A stretch of DNA of 64,000 bases from Tupaia tana (GCA_026018925.1 JAKSZU010000002.1:56077837-56141836); one strand, 5' to 3'. Counted from the stretch's first letter, positions 44,906 through 56,285 are shown. Numbers and translations are program-made. The notes: generated from the sequence alone by a model not told the origin.

Positions 44906-45401
44906 TTCCTCCTCAAAAAAGAAACTTTGGCACTCATATTATTAGTCTACATTATCAAAAAAATGTTCTGGCACAATAGGAAAAATTTGTGGCATGTTTT
45001 GAATCTTATTTCTGCAAAAATTAACATTCGTTCTAGTCATAGCAACAAAAATAAATACTTCAACATTGAAAACATTTGCTAAAGAAACAAATGTGTTTGA
45101 TGAGAAAACAAAACCACAACATTTCCTTTGGCAGGCACTGGTCCCATCAAAGGTAGCAAATGCAAGGCTGCTGAGGCGTTACTGAATTTGCTTACATGTT
45201 CCGTTTACTCAAGATTCAGGATTTTGTAGAGTCATATTGCTTTTTCAAAAACCATAGGAATAAAAGTAATGGTAACACAAATAAAAAAGCTGAATTTCTA
45301 AAATGTTGCTGTGAATATGTCACCACTCCACAGAGTTGTATAATGCCTCCATGCAATAGGCATTCTAAACATATTTGTCATATGAATGAGTGTGATATAG
45401 T
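44906..45401. other. Unclassified AT-rich sequence
   Basis: No gene or named repeat. Confidence 0.4.
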
Positions 45402-45655
45402 GGGAACAGCAGTTGGCGTAATGGCTATGTCGCTGGACTCCCATATAGTCAACTGTAGTTCGAGTCCCAGACCCGGTGGCTTGAACTCACGTTGGGCGCA
45501 AGTCCGTGCGTGCCCAAGATCCCGAGAGGAGAATGGACGGTGTGGCCATCCCTCTGAGGGGTGATTTCTCACTTTATTTCTCTCTGTTTCTATCTTTCTG
45601 GCGAGCACACGTGCCCTATAACAAAAACCTCTCAAAAGAAAAGGAAAAAGAAATA
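45402..45655 (+). mobile_element. Long-form tRNA-SINE
   Basis: GGGAACAGCAGTTGGCGTAATGG, TAGTTCGAGTCCC and CCAAGATCCCGAGAGG. GGAGAAGGGATTG is deleted between GAATGG and TGTGGCC. It ends CCCTATAACAAAAACCTCTC. Confidence 0.92.
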
Positions 45656-47000
45656 GAATACTTCTAATCAATCTTTGTCACATGGAGGTACAATGATCAT
45701 TTTTTAATACATGGTTAAATAGGAAATTATGTATACTTTTTCACTATTTTAATAGACAGAAAATGACAACGCTGGACAAAAAGAAAAACACCTCCATCCA
45801 AGCACTAATTAATGTTATTTAAAAGTACTTATAAACTATTAAATATCTCTAATGACTTAAAGAAGCAAAAAATCATTTCAAACAAAGACGTTTCATTAAA
45901 GAAAAACTTGAAAGTCGTGAAGATCTTAGAAAATAAATTAAAAATTCCCTTCCCCTACTATATTTAGAGAAAATATTGAGGCAGAAGTATTGTTCTCTCT
46001 GGAAGTGACTATATATTAAATTGGTGTCAAGAAAATCTTAGAAAATCTTAGCTTTCAGGGAAAAACACTTACAATTTATATTTTCTACTTTTAAGTAATA
46101 TATTCTTACTATGACTCTAAAATCTGTCTAAACTACCATTAACATTTTAAAAGAAACTTCTCCAGTTCTTACCAAACAGAAATAAATAATGCTTGACAAC
46201 AGCATTAGAGAACATAAACATAAAATTACCTGTTATTAAAAACTGAGCACATTTTTCTCAAAGAAATATATTACTCAGCTGTAAAATAGTATGTTTGCCA
46301 TTCACACTAATGCTTCAACATTATGGTTCAATCTTCTAAAAAGCTGACATGGAAAATAATGGCGTAATAAACTAATTCATCATAATGTGCAAAAGAAACC
46401 ACTGGAATAAATTGTAATAACCTTTCAAAAACTAGCAGCTTTTAAAAGTATTAATTTCTACTCCAGATAATTGGAAAGGACACCTGGGTGGGTAGGCAAT
46501 ATTTTTTATGGGATTGCTCTGTCAGGAGCTCAGATTGTCTCTGGACTCAGCAATGATCATTTAGCACTAAATGACAGTGAATCTTGCAAATGGGTCTTCC
46601 TGGATGGTGTTTGCCATAAATTATCAAACCCAGCTCCCCTCAAGGTCAGCCGCACGAGAGGGCAGGTATCAAACGGCCTTTGCGGAGACCTAGAGTGGTC
46701 CTCAGGTTTCTCCTAAATGGACAATAGTTGTGTTGGCTGCCATAAAATCAACTTAATGGACTGACAACATAAATTACCATCAAACTTTGACAACATTCCT
46801 CCTAGAAAACAGCTCAAGAATGCTTTTATATTAAAGCTGAAGAAAATGGATAACAATGTGTTTTTCTCTGCACTAGATCATAAATATTTTTAACAATGCT
46901 AAGTGGGGAATGAATTAATATTAGAAGCCACAATATGTTTTACTTGATGCATTAAAAACAGCATCCAAGTAATACTAAAATGACACTTGCTTCTGAAGTA

Positions 47001-47003
<3 letters not shown>
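45656..47003. other. 1.3 kb without recognised repeat
   Basis: AT-rich to about 46460. The 46470-46720 part is more balanced, with an 81-codon plus-strand frame of no recognisable domain. Confidence 0.4.
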
Positions 47004-47044
<41 letters not shown>

Positions 47045-47096
47045 ACACATACAGTAATGTTAACAGTGTGTGAGTGTGTGTGTATGTGTGTGTGCA
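47004..47096. repeat. TA then TG microsatellites
   Basis: A perfect TA run at 47004-47042 is followed by a (TG)n tract at about 47066-47096. Confidence 0.93.
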
Positions 47097-47429
47097 TCTG
47101 TGTTAAGGAAGAAGGTTGCATTTGCCTGGCACTCAGTATTTTTACTAAACATAAATAGCAAAAAATAATACTGTTCACTTTCTAATCTTATTTTACCAGT
47201 GTATTCCGCTGGACCCACAGGAAAGAAAGTCTCTTGAACTCTCACAGTACTTGGAATAAATCATTAATTCACTTTCTCTGTGGCTCCATTTTTCCCATCT
47301 ATAAAGTAAAGTAATTATTGTGCAAAGATATTTGGAAGATAATGGAGTTAATTCATGGAGGAAGGCACCAAGAAAATCCCAAATTACTGGACAATCTTAT
47401 TAATATATTTGTGAAAGTAATCCACTCCC
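47097..47429. other. Unclassified sequence
   Basis: No feature recognised. Confidence 0.35.
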
Positions 47430-47444
47430 AAATTAATCAATTCA

Positions 47445-47703
47445 GGGAACCAGCAGTTAGCGTAGTGGCTATGTTGCTGGACTCCCACGTAGTCGACCGC
47501 GGTTTGCGTCCCGGACCCGATGGCTTAAAATTCACGCCGGGCGCGTGTGCGTGCGTGCCCAAGATCCCGAGAGGAGAATGGAGGAGAAGGGATTGCAGCG
47601 TGGCCATCCCCCCTGGGGGGTGATTTCTCGCTTTCTGTCTCTATGTCTCTCTTGGTCTGTCTGGCGAGCGCACGTACCCTATAGCTAAAACCTCTCAAAA
47701 AAA
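47445..47703 (+). mobile_element. Young long-form tRNA-SINE
   Basis: GGGAACCAGCAGTTAGCGTAGTGG, B box variant GGTTTGCGTCC, GCCGGGCGCGTGTGCGTGCG, CCCCCCTGGGGGGTGATTTC and CCCTATAGCTAAAACCTCTC. Perfect flanks AAATTAATCAATTCA (47430 and 47704) are the duplication. Confidence 0.96.
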
Positions 47704-47718
47704 AAATTAATCAATTCA

Positions 47719-48129
47719 TAGTTTTAAAACATTAGTGTGGTAGAAAATATAATGACAGCTAAATTAATAAATTAGAATTTTGGAGGTAAACAAAACATGG
47801 TTTAACTGAATTTACTTACCTAACTGTGCTACCATCCTATAACTCGAAGTGTTATTATTGTTATAAAATAAAGCTAAACTTATTCTCTCAGTCATTTTTA
47901 CAATAGTATTTATTATTTCTTGAAGTGCTGGGGTTCACTGTAGATTTTGCCAAAAGAAATGCTGCATTGAGTAAAAGTAATACCTTTTTCTAATCCAAGG
48001 GCATTTCAGATGGAATATTCTATGTAATATCTCATGAACTCTATATACTTCCAATGTATAACAGTTCCAAAATAGAATGTAAAATTAGTGTATTTTGTAT
48101 CCCTTGCCCCAAGACTGGTCATCCCCTTC
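47719..48129. other. Unclassified sequence
   Basis: No feature recognised. Confidence 0.35.
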
Positions 48130-48835
48130 TCTCATATATTTCCTTGTGCCATCTCTTACATTTATTTCCTTCCGTTTCTCTTGTCACTTTTGTCGAGAAC
48201 CTCATCACCTTATACCTGAATTATTGCAGTAGTTTCTTTGTTCTGTTCTCTATCTACCAATCCATCCTGCCTAGACCTGCCCAATTCATCTTTTTTAAAG
48301 CACTATTTTAATTATGTCACTCCTCTGTTCAAAAATTTCAATAACTCCCCCATTACCCAGAGGCCAAAGACCAGTCTTTGGTTAGAATCAAAGCCTTTGG
48401 CTGTCTGGCCTTGCCCCTTCTTCGTCATCTCTCTTCAGTTTTCTTGCCCAAATCTTCAGGAGAAATTGTAATTGTGCTTGCTGACTGGACATTTCCATAA
48501 TAATACATGCCTGACTGCCCAGTGCTGCCCAAGTTCTCTGTCAACCTGGTTTCCTTCTTTTGGGCTACTTCAATCCTTAGCACCTCCAGCCATAAAGCTA
48601 GAGCACTCTTTTTTGTTGTTTTGGTATTAAGCATGCTTTATTTCACCATTGCAGTTGTACGTACATTTGCTTTTTGTTGCTTAATGGGCACCGTGTCTCC
48701 CCTCCCTAATTAATTTGTGTAGTTCTTTGAGGACAAGGCGTTTTTTGTTTGTTTTTCACTTCTTACCTGCCAATATTCCTAACATAAAGTTTTGAAATAG
48801 CTGGCAGTCAATACACACCTGTTTAATGAAGGAAT
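48130..48835 (+). repeat. Long L2 3' fragment
   Basis: TTATTGCAGTAGTTTCTTTG, AATTATGTCACTCCTCTGTTCAAAA, CAATAACTCCCCCATTACCC, TGGCTGTCTGGCCTTGCCC, TTTGAGGACAAGGCG and CAGTCAATACACACCTG follow L2 from its late coding region to the 3' end. Decayed frames remain but no intact one. Confidence 0.88.
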
Positions 48836-49257
48836 GCAAAGTTTTGCTCTAGGTTTCTAGAAAGATGAGGATGAGATCTAATTATAACTTGAGGTATTTC
48901 AGAACAGCAAGTTCATTTGTTAGGCAGTTTTCCTGAGTTCAATACTTGCAAATTCACTTTTTAAAAAAGTTTTTACTGAAATTCTAGACTGTAAAACATG
49001 AGCAGAACACATGGGATTTATCAGGTTCTAATCTCACTTTAAGGTAAACATGAGCAGAATTAAAATAAACACAAACTAGTACAAATGTATTGAACTAATA
49101 GTAACTTTCCTAAAGTTCTTGTAACCCTAAGGTTAGTCATGTCTATGTAAAATTGAAACGATTCCAGAAATAATTTAAAAGTAATAAAGGATAAGTATGC
49201 AGCAGTCCAGAGTCTGTATTTTATAAATCAGACACATGATCTAGCCTATAATACTGT
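48836..49257. other. Unclassified sequence
   Basis: No feature recognised. Confidence 0.35.
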
Positions 49258-49515
49258 GTAATAGAAAGAGCACAGATTGGGAAGCCCAATGAGCCCTGAG
49301 TTGGCTACTCGGTTCTGCTCCTTCCTTGGTATGCCATCTCAAACCAGTAACTCCACGCCTTTGAAGTTCTCCTAAGGCAAACCGGAATATTATTACCCAA
49401 TTAATTTGAAAACACTTGAGAAGTAGTCAACCATTTTGAGCTACCTATTAGAATAATGGTTTTAATATCTCAGGGCACCTAGCTCAGTACCTGGTACCTT
49501 AATAACGGGCAGATA
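49258..49515 (+). repeat. MIR fragment
   Basis: AATAGAAAGAGCACAGATTGGG, AACCAGTAACTCCACGCC and TATTACCCAATTAATTTG are MIR-like. Alignment is loose in the middle. Confidence 0.6.
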
Positions 49516-49575
49516 TTATCACTGTTTTTGTTTGAGATATTTTCTTGTTGCTCATTACTTCCCATCTTCTGTAAT

Positions 49576-49703
49576 ATGAGGTATCTTCAAAGAGTTCACA
49601 GGAAATATATACTATGAAAAATGTATGCAAGGATTTCAAAAAAATTTTTGCAACAAAATAAACTTGTACTTTAATTCCATTTTTCCCATGAACTTTTGGA
49701 GTT
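49576..49703. mobile_element. MITE-A copy 6
   Basis: GAGGTATCTTCAAAGAGTTCAC opens the element, CCCATGAACTTTTGGAGTT closes it, and the core has GCAACAAAATAAACTTGTAC. It lies between two MIR fragments. Confidence 0.85.
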
Positions 49704-49915
49704 AAAGAGCATGGGTATAGGTGTCTCAGAGACTAGCATCTGAATTGTGGTGCTGCCATTAGCTAGTTTACTAATCTATTTATAAACCTATTTTAGCCTC
49801 AATTGCCCCATCTGTTTAGAAAATAAAATCTCTTTTCAGGAATATTCTCGACTAAGAATGATTTAAAATGTCTAGCATAGAGTAGACACTCTCTGAATAG
49901 CAGGTATTATTATAA
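49704..49915 (+). repeat. MIR, near full length
   Basis: AAGAGCATGGGTATAGGTGTC, AGCCTCAATTGCCCCATCTG and TGTCTAGCATAGAGTAGACAC match MIR in order. Confidence 0.8.
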
Positions 49916-51080
49916 CTCTTATGAGTCCTCTTTCAGAGGTCCTGCTATAGAATACATGCTCATTAATGCTTTTTAAGTGAAAGAGGTAGGACATTTGTCT
50001 TTGTGTCTTACTACCTTGCAGTAAAACATAATTGGGGATTATAAAAATTATTCTTATAAGCAGTATTTGTATATTGACTTATAGTTTTCAAAATATCTTT
50101 GTAACCAAACCTATGATCCCAAAATGTTCCCCAGATTGGCAATTTATTGCTGAACTGTTGCAATCATTATTTTGTCACCCAGTCTATCATCATGATGCTT
50201 AATAATCAACAGTAATGATAAACTGCAAATACTAAGGAGTCTATTTTTTAAAAAGTAAAATGTGTTATTGTCATAGACCTTTATTTTTAAAGACTTGGCA
50301 GTTGAAATTGGACAGATGAAATTGAGCAATTGATCACAGTTTTTCCATCTCAGCAGTCAATCTTGGAAGTACAGGCCTCCTCTAAGCAAGCTTTGACAAA
50401 ATGCATATTAAAGTGGTTTCTTAATTCCTTTTTGACTCCTTTAATACTGCTTAAAGTATCAGCTAGGCTATCTGTTCTCATTCAGGTTAAAATACAATTA
50501 TTAAAAACTCTAGGAGGTGATGTCGAAAACAAAAAGAATAGAAAAAATATGGGTCACTTTCTTGAATCTAAATAAATGTACTGTGTCATGTGCTGAGATT
50601 AATGACTTATTATCTAAACTCAGTAGGAATGCAATTAAGTGCTAAGAAACAGAAAGCACTTCACAGTTTTATAAGACTGAGCTGTTTTTACTATCATAAC
50701 AACTGAAGCATGTGCTTAATAGCTCATCAAATGCATTTACTTGACTTCAACACCTACAAGGTCAAAACCAGACACCAGCCACAACTTAAAAGTGTCATTA
50801 ACTCCTTTGAAAAACTGTTGAAGAGATTGTTTCAAGCAGCAGAAGGTTGGATCCCACTGAGGTTCTGAGGTGTTTCAGGGACTATGGAAGGTGCACCTGT
50901 ACATTAAAAACCATGTATTTACGAACAGTGTCACTCTTAAAGCTCTAAATGCGTAGCTTGCCATACAATCATTCCTTAAGAAACAAGCCACATGGTTCCA
51001 TATGTAACAGTCCTGACCTCTAGTGTTTTGTATTATGTTCAGTCCTCGGTTTAGTGATTATGGACACTATACCTACATTT
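49916..51080. other. 1.2 kb without recognised repeat
   Basis: No named repeat. The 81-codon frame at 50330-50575 has no recognisable domain. Confidence 0.4.
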
Positions 51081-51095
51081 AAAATATGCTATATT

Positions 51096-51345
51096 GGGAC
51101 CAGCAGATGGAGTAATGGATTCATTGTTGGACTCCTATGCAGTTGACCATGGTTTGAGTCCTGGAATTGGCGACTTAAACTCATGCCGGGCACGTGTGTA
51201 TGCATGCCCCACATCCCCAGAGGAGAATGGAGAAGGGATTGTGGCGTGACCATACCCCCTGGGGGTGATTTCTTGATTTCTCTCTCTCTGGCAAGCACAT
51301 GCGCCCTATAGCAAAAATCTCTCTAAAAACCAAAACAGAAACAAA
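51096..51345 (+). mobile_element. Long-form tRNA-SINE
   Basis: GGGACCAGCAGATGGAGTAATGG, GGTTTGAGTCCTGG, CCACATCCCCAGAGGAGAATGG, ACCCCCTGGGGGTGATTTC and CCCTATAGCAAAAATC. The GTCTCTCT run is shortened. Confidence 0.92.
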
Positions 51346-51607
51346 ACATACTATAACATATTATAAGGGTAACTGCCAGTCAGAAACTGACAACTGAACA
51401 GCATCAGATCAACATTGGTACTAGACTCTTTGGAGCAATCTTTTCTAGATTTGCTCCTCCAAATCCCTACACAGACATGTGTTTCTATATCTCTGATTTT
51501 TGTTTCATTTTATTGCTTCTGCTTCTTTCCCATCATCTGCCAGGGATCTGAAACTATCTGGAGACTTATTGTTTCAGTGTTTCTATTTACCTGACTCATA
51601 ACTATCT
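51346..51607. other. Unclassified sequence
   Basis: No feature recognised. Confidence 0.35.
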
Positions 51608-51785
51608 TTGTGTTTATAACGTCTTGATCATTTCAAAGATATTTTACAAATAAACTCTTTTAATCCTCATAGTAATTGTGAGATAAGGGAACTGAGGCAC
51701 AAAGAAGTTATATTTTATGCCTGAGGTCACTAGAAGTTAGTATCAAAACAGAATACCAGCCTCATGACTCTATCCAGGGCTCACT
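51608..51785 (-). repeat. MIR fragment, antisense
   Basis: AAACTCTTTTAATCCTCATAG, GATAAGGGAACTGAGGCACAAAGAAG and CCTGAGGTCACTAGAAGTTAG match MIR in reverse. Confidence 0.85.
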
Positions 51786-51849
51786 TAATTTCCAAACTAC
51801 TGTATCATTTGCTTGGTCTTTGGATTTCATTAGTGCTGGAAATTCTTTC

Positions 51850-52010
51850 TTACCACCTATGTGATTTTTAATTGTGTTAGTTAAACTCTCTGGACTTTAG
51901 GTTCCTTGATGGCGAACAGGGATAACAATGACTACTTCATAGGTTATTTTAAAGATTAAATGAAATGATGTATATAAAGTTAATAACTGAATAGTTTTAA
52001 ATGTTCAAAA
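51850..52010 (+). repeat. MIR fragment
   Basis: CCACCTATGTGATTTTTAATTG, AGGGATAACAATGACTACTTCATAGG and AAAGATTAAATGAAATGATG match the MIR core. It lies just after an opposite-strand MIR. Confidence 0.78.
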
Positions 52011-52177
52011 AATATCTTTCCAATCTCTACTCTTGCTGCTACTTCACCTAAAGATAACTCCTTAGACCTACTGAGGGTCTCTGAAATGATCTGGAATTAA
52101 GTGGTAAACCAGGAGGGAATAGCACTCAATCAATATGGTGGCAAAGTTCAATTTAACCAAGTACTTATCTATTATCT

Positions 52178-52253
52178 ATTGGGTCATCAAAAAAGTCATG
52201 ATGCATTTTTGCATAGAAAAACTATGTCATGACTTTTCCGATGACCTAGTACT
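52178..52253. mobile_element. MITE-B copy 2, hairpin
   Basis: TATTGGGTCATCAAAAAAGTCATG at the left and CATGACTTTTCCGATGACCTAGTA at the right are inverted repeats around GCATTTTTGCATAG. The whole 76 bp element could fold into a long hairpin. Confidence 0.8.
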
Positions 52254-52469
52254 ACATCCTTGGAGAGTGCCTAGTACTATAGATACATAGATGAAGTAGC
52301 AACAGTCAAGGAATTTTGCAAGAGACAAGAATACAATTTGTCGATGATTTCCTAGACAAAGAGATTCTAAAAGAGGCAAGAGTGCCATGTTAAAAAACGT
52401 TTTATTTACTTTATAACAAGAGAGAAAATTAAAAAAAAACAGAGAGAGAGACAAGCACTCTGACTACTA

Positions 52470-52770
52470 CTTTCTTTTCTTTTTCTTTTTCTTTTTCTTT
52501 TTTTTTCTGAGATTTTTGTTATAGGGTGCATGCTTGCTGGAGAGACAGAGCTGGAGAGGCAGAAGGAGACAGAGATAGAAAGCAAAAAATCACTCTCCAG
52601 GATGGATGGCCATGTTGCAATGCAATTGCTTCTCCTTTCTCCTCTCAGGATTTTGGGCATCCATGCACATGCGCCCCAGCATGAACTTCAAGCCACTGTG
52701 TCCAGGACTCAAACCATGGTTTACTTACATGGGAGTCCAGCACCTTAACCACTATGCCACCTGCTGGTCT
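52470..52770 (-). mobile_element. Long-form tRNA-SINE, older subfamily
   Basis: A (CTTTTT)n tail, GTTATAGGGTGCATGC, AAAATCACTCTCCAGGATGG, CCTCTCAGGATTTTGGGC and CACTATGCCACCTGCTGG. Flanks near CTGACTAC and CTGACTAG suggest the duplication. Confidence 0.88.
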
Positions 52771-52794
52771 CCTGACTAGTTCTTTATGCCATGT

Positions 52795-52935
52795 TAAATT
52801 CCTAGCTTCAGTCAGTCCCAGATCATGGCCTCATGAACACATGCCTGGCATGCACAGGTATATCCTGGGACATGAACCCAGTATCTTTCTATATGGGTCC
52901 AGTTGCATTACCACAGCACCATGGCCTGGCCCCTA
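52795..52935 (-). mobile_element. Second tRNA-SINE family, head fragment
   Basis: The complement starts GGGGCCAGGCCATGGTGCTG and continues TGGTAATGCAACTGGACCC, the same head text as 15991-16197. It abuts the preceding SINE almost directly. Confidence 0.72.
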
Positions 52936-53689
52936 GTCTGTCAATATTATAGAGTTCTTAGTAAATTCTCCCAAATAATTTCAAATAGAATAAAATAATT
53001 TATAAACTAATTCATATAAATGTATAGTTTACTTTTAAGTGGCATATTCCACTTAAGCTCAAAGTATTATTTTTTTAGACAATTACATGGGGTGAGTGAG
53101 ACAGGTAGAAGGGCTAGTCTCAAATTGAGCCTAAGAATGAGAGGTTATAAATGTTAGGTATCTCTGTTGTGGTTCCATTACTATAAAATATTTGAGGATA
53201 GGAGTAGTCATTTGGTATTTTTCCCTTCTTCCCCATAAGTGCCTTGGGACAGAAATACCTGTTGAACTGAATTTTAGTTCTCTGAGTTAATAGACCAAAA
53301 AGAACTTATAACTCTACCCATTTGGCTTAGACTGTATAACAAGATAATCACAATCAACTAAAAACCTTCATGCTCAAAGTATTTTCCAAAAGACCAAATC
53401 TAATGAAATCTCAGCATAATTTGGTTTAAACTTTTAAGAATAGGGGAGATTAAATTTCATCATTATCAACAACAACTAGTCACCGGATGCTTATATGCGA
53501 ATTTATGTTCAGAAAAAACAGGGTTTAAGGTTAGACAGTTGGTTTTGATCCTGTCTCCTTTAGCCAGTATAGACTGACCTGATTTCTCGGGGCCACAGTG
53601 TTCCTATTTTGAGAACAGAGATGATGCCATCTACTTTATAGCATTACTGAGAACATTTATTGAGATGGAATTTACTTCATATTATACCA
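52936..53689. other. Unclassified sequence
   Basis: The final 150 bases may contain an eroded MIR (GCCACAGTGTTCCTATTTTGAGAAC). Otherwise I recognise nothing. Confidence 0.35.
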
Positions 53690-54290
53690 TATTTATTATA
53701 TTAGCCAGTACTAGAGAGGTAATAATTTTTGAGTGCTTTATATGTAGACATTATTCTAAACCCTTTATATTTATTTATTTATTTATTTTTAATTTTAATT
53801 TTATTGTTTTTTGCTATAGGGCGCATGCGCTCACCAGACAGACAGAGAGAGACAGAGAGATAGAAAGCGAGAAATCACCCCCCAGGGGGGATGGCCACGC
53901 TGCAATCCCTTCTCCTCCTTTCTCCTCTCAGGATCTTGGGCACACATGCACACGTGCCCAGCATGAATTTAAGCCACTGGTTCCGGGACTCGAACCACAG
54001 TCGACTACATGGGAGTCTAGCAACATACCCATTACACTAACTGCTGGTCCCAGCCCTTTATATTTATTAACATATTTAACTTTTTTCTGTCCAATGAGGT
54101 GGACAGTATTGTTATCCATCCCTTTTTTAGAAATGAGGAAATTAGGGCATAGAAAGTTTTTTAAAGTCTTTGTCAAGGTCACCCAACTATAGAAAGTTTT
54201 TTTAAAAAGTCTTTGTAAGGTCATCCAGCTAGTCAACCCAGATAGTCCAGCTGCAGAACCTGCTCATAACCACTTCCTGTGTTGTCTTGC
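53690..54290 (-). repeat. MIR antisense, split by a SINE
   Basis: GTAGACATTATTCTAAACCC lies before the SINE. After it come TATTGTTATCCATCCC, AGAAATGAGGAAATTAGGGC and GGTCATCCAGCTAG. A 40 bp segment is tandemly duplicated at 54150-54231. Confidence 0.8.
53776..54053 (-). mobile_element. Long-form tRNA-SINE inside MIR
   Basis: A TTTATTTATTTTTAATTTT tail, TTTTGCTATAGGGCGCATGCGC, CACCCCCCAGGGGGGATGG and an exact B box on the minus strand. Flanks CCCTTTATATTTATT (53761 and 54054) are an exact duplication. Confidence 0.96.
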
Positions 54291-55095
54291 TGTATCTCAG
54301 CAGCTCATTACACCCCTGTTTCACCTCCCTTTAGATTCTTGTATACTAAAATTCAACAGATCCTGTCTTTTCCAGAAATAAGCTGTTGGCACACTGAGGA
54401 CACATGGCATATGCACAGAGAGATGAAAGCAATAATGAGACGACCTGTGAAATGCCAGGAAAGGGGGATAACCCCAAGTGCTGTACATTTGGGAAGAAGG
54501 CAAATAAAGGGAATAGCGAAAACAGCAAGATTCTGTAATGCAGATGGAACTTGCCTTTGACCTTGGAAACCAAACAGAACTCAAACCAGCCAAGAGGAGT
54601 TGGGAGAGTTATTTCAGACAGTGGGGAAGGCAAGGCCAAAGGATTTTTGTGTTCATGAAATGGGTATCGGTTTCAGTGAGGGCAAGTTCCTCCACAGGAA
54701 CACTGAGACAAGAGTGAGAGGCAGTTTTCAAGTCATTTTGGAGAATGTTTTAAAAGCCCAGGAGAGGTGGGAAGACCTCCCACTGGAGGAACCCTGAGGT
54801 TTGTGAGAGCTGAATGCATGTGTGCGTGCCTGCCAAGTGGTGGGTCAAAAGGCGGATGAGAAGGCAGGTGTGCGCCGCAGATGGCAGTAGGGAAAGTTAG
54901 AGGAAGGCTGCTAGCAAGCAGTAGTCCTCAGTACACATACCTACATTCAGACACTTCCCAATTATTCCAGCGATGATTATCTAGTTGGTGGGTATTCCAT
55001 GGCCTCTCCTCACCTACTGGCTGTCCTTTTCGTTTGTTCCCTGCTTGTTAGCACCTAGGGGTGGACACGGAAGCAAAGTGATTCTCCAATTAGTC
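54291..55095. other. Unclassified sequence with overlapping frames
   Basis: Several frames of 65-97 codons on both strands overlap at 54279-54797. None has a recognisable domain, so I do not call a gene. Confidence 0.4.
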
Positions 55096-55096
55096 T

Positions 55097-55119
55097 TTTT
55101 TTTTTTTTTTTTTTTTTTC
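55097..55119. repeat. Poly-T run
   Basis: An isolated T run of about 22 with no flanking retroelement recognised. Confidence 0.85.
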
Positions 55120-55688
55120 CCTTGCTGCTCCTCCGTAGCTGTGGTAAAAGATTTTAAAGATGTATTGTGTCAGAAAGTATATTGTGAATGATCAGAACAT
55201 TGCTTGTTCTTCCCTCGCACCCCATGTACTTTGAGTACCTTTATTAAACAATTTGCTGTTGAGGACCAGAAATTACATTCAAGCTTAACCCTGGAAAATG
55301 TAATCATTTATTCTCTTTGATCAGAGATAGGCTTGTAAATTGGGAGCTACCCACATGTATTTTCAAATAATGTTCTTACAGCAAAACCTTGTCTCTGATC
55401 CGGCTCCTGAGGTTTTTCGGTAAGAGTGGTTAAATTTAGTCTCCTTAAGAAAGCGAGGTATTGCGCAGTATTACCTGTCTCCAGACCGACCTTTGTACTG
55501 CCATACAATGATCATCCATATCAATCATTCTTAACTTTGCTACTACTTGAATATAGAAGGCAATTGCTGCTTCTTTCAAAGTCGAATATAGGCTAGCAGG
55601 AGACCTGAGTGATATTGTAGCTGCAGAGTGTATGTTTGACTTTATCACTAAAGTGTTGTATTGGGAGGTATAGCCAGAACGAAAGAGA

Positions 55689-55690
<2 letters not shown>
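55120..55690. other. Unclassified sequence
   Basis: No feature recognised. Confidence 0.35.

Positions 55691-55727
<37 letters not shown>
55691..55727. repeat. Poly-A run of about 37
   Basis: An uninterrupted A run without a recognisable element body upstream. Confidence 0.92.
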
Positions 55728-55729
<2 letters not shown>

Positions 55730-55806
55730 CCAGATGAAATGCCAAATTCTTTCTTTAAAAAGTATTATTTAATGATTGCTTCAGGAGACTATTAAGAATA
55801 TATATG

Positions 55807-55928
55807 GAGGAGAAGGGATTGCGGTGTGGCCATCCCCCCTGGGGGGTGATTTCTCGCTTTCTGTCTCTCTGTCTCTCTTTCTGGAGAGTATACGCACCCT
55901 ATAGCAAAAACCTCTCTCCCTCAACAAA
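55807..55928 (+). mobile_element. 5'-truncated tRNA-SINE with clean duplication
   Basis: It starts inside the body at GAGGAGAAGGGATTGCGG and keeps CCCCCCTGGGGGGTGATTTC and CCCTATAGCAAAAACCTCTC. Perfect flanks AAGAATATATATG (55794-55806 and 55929-55941) show that it was inserted already truncated. Confidence 0.95.
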
Positions 55929-56220
55929 AAGAATATATATGACATCTCAATAGATTACACCATTATCACTAATATATATTGAATAAGAGTAGACACAAAG
56001 ATTATTCTGGTCTTAAATGGCTCAGAAATTCATCTTTTGGTTCTGTCCATTGCATGCAAAAAAACTTGGGGAGCAAAGCAAACACACACACAAACTCAAA
56101 CACATACACACACACAGTCTCTTTTGAGAAAATAAAAAGAACTTAAGCGTTTATATCCTTGTCTAATAAAAGCCACTTAATGAATCTATGAGATTTCCTT
56201 TTCTCTAATTAACATACTTT

Positions 56221-56285
56221 CTTTTATTTCTCTTTTTTCCCTTTCTTTTTATATTTGCTAGAGGGCAAGCACACACTTGCTTAAA

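Noticed and set aside
53665-54192. 175-codon plus-strand open frame
   Set aside because: Most of it is the antisense translation of the SINE at 53776-54053.
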